A stretch of 51,503 nucleotides of DNA from Paenibacillus agricola (lineage in GTDB: Bacteria > Bacillota > Bacilli > Paenibacillales > NBRC-103111). Under the pieces are notes generated by a model, which worked only from the letters and a program-made list of their open reading frames with translations, made no database searches and had not been told where the DNA came from. This document shows positions 32,001 to 39,364 of this stretch, piece after piece (positions within the stretch are counted from its first letter, which is position 1; every line of letters begins with the position of its first letter). Position numbers and translations under genes: made by a program. The stretch is from positions 196,505 to 248,007 of the forward strand of contig NZ_JAAOIW010000012.1 of assembly GCF_011440305.1 (NCBI RefSeq), given 5' to 3'.

Positions 32001-32927
32001 ATGAAAAGTGTCTTGGTTACGGGTGGAAGCGGTCGGTTGGCGCGTTATGTGATTGATTATTTATTGGAAAGGGATTACCGAGTGACAGGCTTTGACTGTG
32101 TGGCACCGAGTGGAGCTGACTATCCCAAGGGAGTACAGTTTGTCAAAGGCGATCTAACAACCTTGGAGGATTGTATGCGGGCGATATCGTTATCGGAGGC
32201 GGATGCGATCATCCATTTGGCTGCAATCCCGTATGATACTGATCTTCATCCGGGGCAGCCACGAATCCAAAATCTGCCGGAAGACGAGTGTATGAAGGTG
32301 AATACGATGGGAACCTATTACCTGATGGATGCTGCACGGAGGTTCAAGCATGTGAGAACGGTTGCTTTTGCCTCCTCCTATTACGCTTTGGGATTAGGTC
32401 GCCGATTAAGTGGCACTCCGTTCCAGGTCGATTATTTGCCGATTGATGAAGAGCATCCGAATCGCCCCGAGGATACCTACGCGTTGTCGAAGGTGTTTGG
32501 TGAAGAAATATTACGGGCATACAGCAGAGCCTATGGTATTCGAGCGGTTGCTTTTCGCTTACAGGGGATTGATTGGCCTTTTCGCAAGGATGACTACAAA
32601 TACGGAATAACGCTTGCGGCGAAGCCTGATCATATCGGCGGACCGGTGATAACCACTTATCAATATGTGGATCCGCGTGATGCGGCACAAGCCTTTACAT
32701 TAGCGATCGAGGCTGAGAATTTGGATATGTTTGAAGCCTTTCATTTGCTGACAGACAGCCGTCATGTAGAGGATACGAGGGAAGTGGTGGGCAAGGTTTG
32801 GCCGGATCTTGTTGGAATGGCGACTCATTTGGAAGGGACGGAAGGACTCATTACAGCTCACAAATTGCGTACGAAGCTTGGTTACAAGCCTCAATACTCG
32901 TGGAGAAATCAGCCAAATCATCAATAG
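32001..32927 (+). CDS. NAD-dependent epimerase/dehydratase
   Basis: 308 residues from the ATG at 32001 (AAAGGAG upstream); an ATG at 31977 overlaps the previous gene and that site. Extended SDR: 'VTGGSGRLARYVIDYL' (GxxGxxG), 'IIHLAAIPY', Ser in 'FASSYYAL', catalytic 'Y-A-L-S-K'. Probably oxidises or epimerises the imported sugar or its uronate (uronate-dehydrogenase-like build). Lies between two isomerase-like barrels. Confidence 0.88.
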   Translation: MKSVLVTGGSGRLARYVIDYLLERDYRVTGFDCVAPSGADYPKGVQFVKGDLTTLEDCMRAISLSEADAIIHLAAIPYDTDLHPGQPRIQNLPEDECMKVNTMGTYYLMDAARRFKHVRTVAFASSYYALGLGRRLSGTPFQVDYLPIDEEHPNRPEDTYALSKVFGEEILRAYSRAYGIRAVAFRLQGIDWPFRKDDYKYGITLAAKPDHIGGPVITTYQYVDPRDAAQAFTLAIEAENLDMFEAFHLLTDSRHVEDTREVVGKVWPDLVGMATHLEGTEGLITAHKLRTKLGYKPQYSWRNQPNHQ

Positions 32928-32942
32928 GGGGAATAGGACGCT

Positions 32943-33818
32943 ATGAATAAACAGATCCGATTCGGGCATACGGCCATTACATGGGCCAATGAAGATATTG
33001 CGATAGCTGTACCTGCGATCGCAGCCTGCGGCTATTGGGGGACGGAAACGTTTGGCTGGGTGCTGGAGGAGTGGGAGGTGGCGAACCGCAATTTGCTGGA
33101 AATTTTTCAGCAAAGCCAGTTGCAGCTGACATCCCTCTACTGCCACTTGGATATTATGAATCCGGACATACGCCAGCAGGAAATCGGTAAGGTACTGGAG
33201 TGGGTCGAGCTTTATAAGAAGTATAACGGTGCCGTGGTGATCATCGGGGGCAAGATGCTGGAGCGGAAATTGTTCTCTATAGATGAGCATATCCCTAACA
33301 TGATGGCAACATTAAATGAGCTGGCCGAGCAGATCACCGATAAGGGACTGCTGTGCTGCTTCCATCCGCATACAGGCACACCCGTAGAAACGGAGGAAGA
33401 AATTCATCGCATCATGGATGCTGTGGATACGCGTGTCGTTACTTTTGCGCCTGACCTTGGTCAAATTGCCAAAGGAGGCTCTGACCCTCTGGAAATTGTC
33501 AAAGCATACCATGATATTATTAAGATTATTCATCTCAAGGATTATCTTGGAGGGCCTATAGAACATGATTCCGAAGGACGGGAGGTGGATACTACCGGAT
33601 TTCTGGGCTATACCCCTCTGGGCGAAGGCAGTGTGAACGTGAGGGGAATTCTGGACTACCTAGAAGAGATCGGTTATAAGGGGTATGCGCAAGTTGAATT
33701 AGATGGAAATCAGTGGAGCCAAACCCGCAAAGGCCGGCCGATGCATGCTTCCTTAGAGGCTGTCCAGATAAGCAAAGCCTATTTGCAGCGGCTGGGTTAT
33801 GATAATTTCAAAGGATGA
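32943..33818 (+). CDS. Sugar phosphate isomerase/epimerase-like TIM barrel (second), IolE-like
   Basis: 291 residues; ATG behind AGGGGGAATAGGACGCT. Xylose-isomerase-like barrel with ligands suggested by 'L-Y-C-H-L-D', 'C-F-H-P-H-T-G-T', 'F-A-P-D-L-G-Q', 'I-H-L-K-D-Y' and 'AQVELDGNQW'. The pattern 'HPHTGT...PDLGQ...HLKD' resembles inosose dehydratase (IolE) relatives. Precise substrate unknown. It is 15 bases after the epimerase gene, last metabolic gene of the operon. Confidence 0.87.
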   Translation: MNKQIRFGHTAITWANEDIAIAVPAIAACGYWGTETFGWVLEEWEVANRNLLEIFQQSQLQLTSLYCHLDIMNPDIRQQEIGKVLEWVELYKKYNGAVVIIGGKMLERKLFSIDEHIPNMMATLNELAEQITDKGLLCCFHPHTGTPVETEEEIHRIMDAVDTRVVTFAPDLGQIAKGGSDPLEIVKAYHDIIKIIHLKDYLGGPIEHDSEGREVDTTGFLGYTPLGEGSVNVRGILDYLEEIGYKGYAQVELDGNQWSQTRKGRPMHASLEAVQISKAYLQRLGYDNFKG

Positions 33819-33867
33819 ATGTTCTTGAAACTAAGAATGGCTAGCAAGCAAGAGGGGGTGATGCAGC

Positions 33868-34770
33868 TTGGTTAATTCGGCAAGAGCGCAAACCAGTGAT
33901 TTTACATTAGAGGAATACTTTGCAAAGGACATTCAAACGAATCTTCATCTGTTCAGTATGCATGTTCGTCATGTAAAAGGAACTTGGTTTTTTCCTTCCC
34001 ACGAGCATTTTCAATACGAAATCAATTACCTGATAGAAGGTTGCCAGGATTTCACGATTAATGGAAAAACGTATGCCCAGCAAGCCGGTGATCTGCTGTT
34101 GATTCAACCTGGTGCTATCCATTATAACCGTTCTGGTAATGAAAAAGAGTTCACTTACTTTTGTCTGCATTTTCAGATCGATGACTGTCAATTACTTCCT
34201 GTCCTTAATAGTTCAAGTCAAATCTATTACCCTTGTGATTCTCAAATGACGAACAAAGTGTTGCCCCTACTGAACCGGCTTATCGAATTTACCCAAAAGA
34301 CAGTTTCCCTACAAGCCAGCGACCGCATGTTCATGTTGTCTGAGTTGTTTCAATTGTTTGGGAGCATAGCCGATGAGTTGACTTCGGAGAAAGAAAGAAA
34401 AACTGACCCCAAGATGAATGAGCGACTAGCGCTTAATATTGCGGAGAAAATTGAAAATATGGTGAAAAATACACATCTTCACGGTCCAGCTGATGAAGAC
34501 CGAATCGGCATTGATGATATTGCAGCGGATTTTGGCATCAGTCCTTCTTATTGCAACCGGATCTTTAAGAAGCATTATCAAATATCACCGCGTCAATATC
34601 TATCAAACTTAATCCTGCAAAAAGCCAAGCATCTATTAATGCAAAAAGAGCTTTCTATCGACCATGTTGCTGAGATGATCGGATATCGGGAGCTATCTCA
34701 TTTCAGCAGACAATTTAAAAGGTGGACAGGATCATCTCCGGCTTGCTACAGGAAATCGATTACAGATTAA
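33868..34770 (+). CDS. AraC-family regulator with cupin sensor domain
   Basis: 300 residues; TTG start behind AGAGGGGGTGATGCAGC. The N-terminal 'FPSHEHFQYEINYLIEGCQD' and 'G-D-L-L-L-I-Q-P-G-A-I-H-Y' mark a sugar-sensing cupin. The C-terminal AraC domain has two HTH units: 'IGIDDIAADFGISPSYCNRIFKK' and 'ELSIDHVAEMIGYRELSHFSRQF'. Last gene of the carbohydrate cluster, 49 bases after it, so probably its activator. Confidence 0.92.
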   Translation: MVNSARAQTSDFTLEEYFAKDIQTNLHLFSMHVRHVKGTWFFPSHEHFQYEINYLIEGCQDFTINGKTYAQQAGDLLLIQPGAIHYNRSGNEKEFTYFCLHFQIDDCQLLPVLNSSSQIYYPCDSQMTNKVLPLLNRLIEFTQKTVSLQASDRMFMLSELFQLFGSIADELTSEKERKTDPKMNERLALNIAEKIENMVKNTHLHGPADEDRIGIDDIAADFGISPSYCNRIFKKHYQISPRQYLSNLILQKAKHLLMQKELSIDHVAEMIGYRELSHFSRQFKRWTGSSPACYRKSITD

Positions 34771-34841
34771 AACAGGACCAGCTAATTCATATAACTGCAG
34801 CATCTGTAGCTCGTGCTAAAGTCGGCTCATACGCAACAACA

Positions 34842-34897
34842 CATCTAACAAAGAAGGAGCTTTCACGGATATCGTGGAGCTCCTTCTTTGTTAGATG
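34842..34897. terminator. Exceptionally long hairpin between convergent genes
   Basis: A perfect 20-pair stem (34842-34861 with 34878-34897; CATCTAACAAAG / CTTTGTTAGATG at the base), capped by an inner CACG-GATAT-CGTG. It lies between the AraC and GntR genes. A T-rich stretch occurs only inside the stem, so terminator function is probable but not certain. Confidence 0.6.
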
Positions 34898-34910
34898 AGA
34901 GATATAGAAG

Positions 34911-35534
34911 CTAACGGATCTGGTGCAGGCAAAAATCAAGATCGGCCTGAAGATGCTCCTTCATTAGCTGCTCCGCCGTATCGCCATCGTGGGCACCGAT
35001 CGCTTCACAGATTTTTTGGTGCTCGTCAATGAGGAAAGGGCGATTATGGTAGACGACCGTTTGCCGGAACAGGTAAATCACAGACTGCATGCGGTCGAAC
35101 AAATCGATCATAAGCGTATTGTTGCTGGCACGCATAATAATTTCATGAAACTCCTTATTAGCTTCCATGATGGCTTCAAGGCTACCCGAGCGCCCGATCT
35201 TCACACAACGCTCCAGTGCCAAATACTCCTGCTCCGACATGTAAGCGGCGGCACTTCGCGCTCCATGGCCTTCCAGCAGCTTTCTCAGCTCGAAGGTATT
35301 ACGCAAGTCGGTTTCCGAAAGCTTGACGACACGCTTATTTACGATAAGCCCTTCCTGCTCCAGCTTGCGTATGGACTCGCGGATCGGAGTCCGGCTGACG
35401 CCAAGCTCAGTGGCAAGCTTTTCCTCGACAAGCTTGGTTCCCTGCTTGATGGTTCCGGTCAGGATCATGTCGCGTAACGCTTCATACGATTGTTGATAAG
35501 CCGAGAGCGACTTATTGTTGCTGTCCTGCATCAT
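34911..35534 (-). CDS. GntR-family regulator, FCD (FadR-type) subfamily
   Basis: 207 residues; ATG six bases after AGAGG. The winged helix at residues 13-75 contains 'Y-E-A-L-R-D-M-I-L-T-G', 'LVEEKLATELGVSRTPIRES' and 'L-E-Q-E-G-L-I'. The FCD effector domain follows, with metal/acid-binding residues in 'F-E-L-R-K-L-L-E-G', 'NKEFHEIIM' and 'D-E-H-Q-K-I-C-E-A-I'. Divergent from the dehydrogenase-kinase operon, with three matching operators between them. Likely repressor of that operon and of itself, responding to a sugar acid. Confidence 0.92.
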   Translation of the reverse strand: MMQDSNNKSLSAYQQSYEALRDMILTGTIKQGTKLVEEKLATELGVSRTPIRESIRKLEQEGLIVNKRVVKLSETDLRNTFELRKLLEGHGARSAAAYMSEQEYLALERCVKIGRSGSLEAIMEANKEFHEIIMRASNNTLMIDLFDRMQSVIYLFRQTVVYHNRPFLIDEHQKICEAIGAHDGDTAEQLMKEHLQADLDFCLHQIR

Positions 35535-35623
35535 TATTCACCTCTAGCTTCTACTTTAGCGAAAAGCGCGTGCATAAACAATAAGTACCACATAAAATGA
35601 TAAAGGATACGCCACTGATTATA

Positions 35624-35686
35624 TTGTATACAAAAATAAATTAAATGTGTACAATTAATTTTAGTTAATAAAAATAACGTTTACAA
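35624..35686. promoter_or_regulatory. Three GntR-type operators with helical spacing
   Basis: TTGTATACAA (35624-35633), ATGTGTACAA (35645-35654) and ACGTTTACAA (35677-35686). The first is a perfect palindrome typical of FCD GntR sites, the others match 8 and 7 of 10. Their centres are 21 and 32 bases apart, near two and three helical turns. They sit between the regulator and the operon start. Confidence 0.6.
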
Positions 35687-35710
35687 TATTAAATTTGGGA
35701 GGCATATATA

Positions 35711-36631
35711 ATGAAGCAAAGAATCGGATTTATTGGCTTGGGCATCATGGGGCGGCCTATGTCAACGAACCTGTTAAAGGCGGGTTATGCGCTCAGCGTT
35801 TTTGATATTAATCAAGAGGCAGTTGCTGCACTTGCGGCTAAAGGAGCCTTCGCAGCAGGATCACCAAAGGAAGTGGCTAGTAAAAGCGATATTATTTTCA
35901 CTATGCTACCTAATTCCCAGCATGTGAAAGAAGTGATCCTGGGCGAGAATGGGATTCTGCAAGGGGCATCAGCAGGAAGTATCCTCATCGATATGAGCTC
36001 CATCTCGCCTGTTGTATCCCGGGAGCTGGCAGCATCGGCTGCTGAAGCGGGTCTGCATATGCTGGATGCGCCTGTAAGCGGAGGCGAACCCAAAGCTGTA
36101 GATGGCACTCTGGCCATTATGGTTGGCGGAAGCGAGAGCGTATTTGCAAATGTACTGGATATTCTGCAAATAATTGGAAAAGATGTCACACTTGTAGGGG
36201 ATAGTGGCTCCGGCACGACAGCCAAGCTGGCTAACCAAATTATCGTTAACCTGAATATTGCTGCGATGTCAGAGGCACTTGTGTTTGCTGCAAAAGCTGG
36301 AATTGACATCGAGAAGATGTACCAGGCCATCCGGAGTGGGCTGGCTGGTAGCAACGTGTTAGATGCGAAAGTACCACTTATTCTGGATCGCAACTTTGTA
36401 GCTGGTGGACGGATAGACATCAATCTTAAGGATATGGCGAATGTTATGGAAACCGCGCATGAGCTGGGTGTGCCGTTGCCGCTGAGCAGCCAGCTGCTGG
36501 AAATCTTCCATGCACTTAAGGTTGACGGCAAAGCTGCGGACGACCATGGAGGCATCGTCCAATATTTTGAGAAGCTAGCTGGCGTTCAGGTAACGCATAA
36601 GGTTAAGCCTAGTGGCAAGCATTATGAATAA
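35711..36631 (+). CDS. 3-hydroxyacid dehydrogenase (GarR / L-threonate dehydrogenase-like)
   Basis: 306 residues; ATG behind GGGAGG. Beta-hydroxyacid dehydrogenase family: NAD-binding 'GFIGLGIMGRPMSTNLLKAG', substrate motif 'DAPVSGGEPKA', catalytic Lys in 'TTAKLANQIIV', and 'NLKDMANVMETA'. GarR reduces tartronate semialdehyde to glycerate. The adjacent DUF1537 kinase instead favours an LtnD-like role, oxidising a four-carbon acid sugar at C-2 or C-3 before phosphorylation. Overlaps the kinase gene. Confidence 0.85.
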   Translation: MKQRIGFIGLGIMGRPMSTNLLKAGYALSVFDINQEAVAALAAKGAFAAGSPKEVASKSDIIFTMLPNSQHVKEVILGENGILQGASAGSILIDMSSISPVVSRELAASAAEAGLHMLDAPVSGGEPKAVDGTLAIMVGGSESVFANVLDILQIIGKDVTLVGDSGSGTTAKLANQIIVNLNIAAMSEALVFAAKAGIDIEKMYQAIRSGLAGSNVLDAKVPLILDRNFVAGGRIDINLKDMANVMETAHELGVPLPLSSQLLEIFHALKVDGKAADDHGGIVQYFEKLAGVQVTHKVKPSGKHYE

Positions 36632-38057
36632 AGCCAACTATACAGCTTTTGATGCTCTTCAAGCGGGATTGCCTGCTGAATGGAATGACGGCGGCCTGCG
36701 GGAGAAGATTAAACAGAATCTTAATTCCCAGCATCGGAAAATTATCGTTCTGGATGATGACCCGACAGGTGTTCAGACCGTCCATGACATCGATGTCTTG
36801 ACCGCATGGGATAAGGAGCTGCTGCGCGAAGCGTTCGATGCCCCGGAATCATTATTTTATATCCTTACGAACACACGTGGCCTTGATGCAACGAACGCAG
36901 AACGAATCAACCGCGAAATCGCGCGCAATGTTCAGGCCGTAGCAACGGAGAAGGGTAAAGCTTTCACCTTGATCAGCCGCAGTGACTCGATGCTGCGGGG
37001 ATATTATCCGCTGGAAACCGATGTGTTAGCGGAGGAAGTAGCGCACTTGAGCGGACGTAGCTATGATGGGCACCTGATCATTCCCGCTTTTTTCGAGGGG
37101 GGACGGGTGACCTATGGCAACACGCATTATATGATAGAGGATCAACGGCTTGTTCCCGTGCATGAAACAGAATTTGCCAAGGATAAAGTATTTGGCTATG
37201 AAAGCGGCGATTTAACCGAATGGGTGGAAGAAAAGACCGAGGGCCGTATCCAAGCGGCTGAATGCCTCGTTATTGCGCTGGAGCAAATTCGCAGGGGACC
37301 AGATGCAGTGAAGGAAGTGCTGCTGGGAGCAACGGGCAACATCCCGATTATTGTCAATGTGCTCACTTATGCAGATATGGATGTGCTGTCGTTAGCCTTG
37401 CAGCAAGCAGAGGGGCAAGGTAAAGCCTTTATTTTCCGCACCGCGGCCTCTTTTGTCAAATCCTATGCAGGCATCACTAACCAAGATTACCTGCCCAAGG
37501 AAAAGCTGGTTGCGAGCGGGCAGGAGGCCCACGGAGGCCTCATCATCGTTGGCTCTTATGTCCAGAAGACCACACGGCAGCTGGAGCAATTGCTGGCCTA
37601 TCCGGGGATAATCAGTCTGGAGATCGATGTGGAGCAGCTTCTCGACCCGACCCAGTATGGGCAGGAGCTTGGGCGCGTTATTACAGAAGCCAACCGGCAG
37701 CTTGCCGCTGGGAGCAATGTGGTCGTATCCAGCAGCCGCAGGTTGATCGCTGTAGACAACAAAGCCGATAACTTCAAGATCAGCCAAAAGGTGTCAGGTG
37801 CGCTTGTTGAGGTTGTGCAATCGCTTGAGGTCGTTCCGAAGTTTATCATTGCCAAAGGCGGCATTACCTCAAGCGATGTGGCGACAAAGGGGCTTTCCAT
37901 CCGCAAGGCGCGGGTACTGGGCCAGGTGGCAGCGGGGATTCCGGTGTGGTTGACCGGAGACGAAGCGAAGTTCAGTGGCATTCCTTATATCGTGTTTCCG
38001 GGTAATGTTGGCGGTGACCGTGCCTTATTAGAGGCTGTTGAGAGAATTGAGGGCTGA
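36624..38057 (+). CDS. Four-carbon acid sugar kinase (DUF1537 family)
   Basis: About 477 residues from ATG 36624, overlapping the previous stop; a GTG at 36612 with AAGG upstream is an alternative. Family mark 'VLDDDPTGVQTVHD' (about residues 37-50), 'ISRSDSMLRGYYP', 'IIPAFFEGGRVT', and C-terminal nucleotide site 'FIIAKGGITSSDVATKG' and 'FPGNVGGDRAL'. DUF1537 kinases phosphorylate 3-oxo-tetronates or threonates for aldol cleavage. The usual aldolase (OtnC-type) and isomerase are not in the window. Confidence 0.88.
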   Translation: MNKANYTAFDALQAGLPAEWNDGGLREKIKQNLNSQHRKIIVLDDDPTGVQTVHDIDVLTAWDKELLREAFDAPESLFYILTNTRGLDATNAERINREIARNVQAVATEKGKAFTLISRSDSMLRGYYPLETDVLAEEVAHLSGRSYDGHLIIPAFFEGGRVTYGNTHYMIEDQRLVPVHETEFAKDKVFGYESGDLTEWVEEKTEGRIQAAECLVIALEQIRRGPDAVKEVLLGATGNIPIIVNVLTYADMDVLSLALQQAEGQGKAFIFRTAASFVKSYAGITNQDYLPKEKLVASGQEAHGGLIIVGSYVQKTTRQLEQLLAYPGIISLEIDVEQLLDPTQYGQELGRVITEANRQLAAGSNVVVSSSRRLIAVDNKADNFKISQKVSGALVEVVQSLEVVPKFIIAKGGITSSDVATKGLSIRKARVLGQVAAGIPVWLTGDEAKFSGIPYIVFPGNVGGDRALLEAVERIEG

Positions 38058-38140
38058 TATAGATAGGACATCTATGTAGAAGTGTTAGGGGGTGGGCAGA
38101 GCTTGCCCCTTACGATGTCTTTCATCGTTTCACAGATGGT

Positions 38141-39094
38141 CTACACTAACGTAATCGTCCCAATCCCCACTAACACGAGCAAGCTCCCGCATATCGTCCG
38201 TAAATTAATGCCCTCCTGATTTTTAAGCAAAAAATAACTGAGCGGTATAACCAGCAAGGGCTGGGAATTCGTAATCATTGTCGCGATCGAGACTGGGATA
38301 TAGTGCATGGCGGCAATATGCCCGACCTGTGCAGAGATCGTCAGTACCCCGCTAATCGCATACAGCCAAATACCTCGCTTATCGGCAACACGTAAGTCGC
38401 TGAGGAATGATCTTGTTTTTTTATTCAGCAATAGTTGCAGCACGAGACCTGTTAGGGCACCCAGAAAACCACCCAGCACCGGCTCGTTCCAATCCAAGAT
38501 AGCGGAGCCACGGGTAATATTGCCCAAGGCATAGCTGATCGAACCCATCAAAGCGAGCATTACGCCAGGGTTGGCCAGACCACTTAGCCTGCTTAACCGA
38601 CTTAGCCCATTTAACCCCTTCCAGCTTATCCGACTGCCGAGCTCCCTCGATTCGCTCTTGCGGTTAGCTGCCGGAACATAGCTGACCACGAACAACCCGA
38701 CCAATACGACCAGCATAGCTGCCAGCTCCAAAGCTTGCAGCCGTTCGTTAAGGAACAGCCATGAGAACACAACCGTAAATAGTGGATTGCTGACCATGAA
38801 GGTGCTTGCTTTGGCTGGTCCCAATTTGGCAATCGAATCGAAGTAAAGATAGCGCCCCAAGTACGAGGCAAACAATCCCGACAAAACAAACATAAAAAAG
38901 CCCAATGCATGGAATTGCAGAGGTTGTCCTCGGGTCAGCAAAAGGGTGATCAGCACGAATCCGGAAAATAGCACGTTGACAGCTATCGAGATTAAAAAGC
39001 CGGTATTTAAATCAAGTCGGGTGCTGGCAACTTTGGTTATGATGACGTTAACCGAAAACATAATAAGCGCGCAAATAGCAATAAATTCTCCCAT
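38141..39094 (-). CDS. EamA/DMT-family transporter
   Basis: 317 residues from the ATG at 39094 (CAGGAGG upstream); a start 21 codons earlier has none. Ten membrane helices in two EamA repeats ('VASTRLDLNTGF', 'ASTFMVSNPLFTVVFSWLFL' and 'A-T-M-I-T-N-S-Q-P-L-L-V-I-P-L'). The linker between repeats (about 150-185) has an odd tandem Leu/Ser/Arg motif, L-S-R-L-S-R-L-S-G-L. Metabolite or drug exporter or importer of unknown substrate. It converges on the kinase gene and may serve the same pathway. Confidence 0.87.
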   Translation of the reverse strand: MGEFIAICALIMFSVNVIITKVASTRLDLNTGFLISIAVNVLFSGFVLITLLLTRGQPLQFHALGFFMFVLSGLFASYLGRYLYFDSIAKLGPAKASTFMVSNPLFTVVFSWLFLNERLQALELAAMLVVLVGLFVVSYVPAANRKSESRELGSRISWKGLNGLSRLSRLSGLANPGVMLALMGSISYALGNITRGSAILDWNEPVLGGFLGALTGLVLQLLLNKKTRSFLSDLRVADKRGIWLYAISGVLTISAQVGHIAAMHYIPVSIATMITNSQPLLVIPLSYFLLKNQEGINLRTICGSLLVLVGIGTITLV

Positions 39095-39212
39095 ACCAGC
39101 CTCCTGCCTTATTATAAGTGTGATAGCAGATGTAATCCTAATACAGCAGTTTACCACAGAACAAATAAAAGGGGGAGAAAAGTTAAAGCTTCAAACCACG
39201 TTTGCATTTTCA

Positions 39213-39287
39213 TTGACCCGTTTGCCGGATGATGCTACAATAAAGGCATAATTCATGAACAAGGTTCATTATAATGAACAGATTCAT
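39213..39287 (+). promoter_or_regulatory. Promoter and operators of malate synthase G
   Basis: TTGACC (39213-39218), 17 bases, TACAAT (39236-39241), then TGAACAAGGTTCA (39256-39268) just downstream of the start point and a second imperfect site TGAACAGATTCA (39275-39286). Core promoter hexamers, spacer and the adjoining GATGCTACAAT are the same as in the FAH hydrolase promoter at 11086-11063, and the palindrome core is the same. Confidence 0.85.
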
Positions 39288-39364
39288 ATTAACTTCTTTA
39301 TTTGGTTTCAGCTTTCAACTTATGCTGCTGATTTGCTAGAGCGAATTCTTAGGAGGACAACACA

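Noticed and set aside
35812-36555. 247-codon open frame antisense to the hydroxyacid dehydrogenase
   Set aside because: Shadow of a strongly biased coding frame (Ser/Ala-rich, no domain); no ribosome site.
38067-38119. GACATC/GATGTC outer pair with GGGCA/TGCCC inner hairpin between kinase and DMT genes
   Set aside because: May terminate convergent transcripts, but the long unpaired spacer and lack of a T run make it too weak to list.
38550-38660. Tandem 9-base repeats in the DMT transporter linker as a possible recombination or phase-variation site
   Set aside because: Units are imperfect and in frame (nine bases), so copy change would only lengthen the linker.
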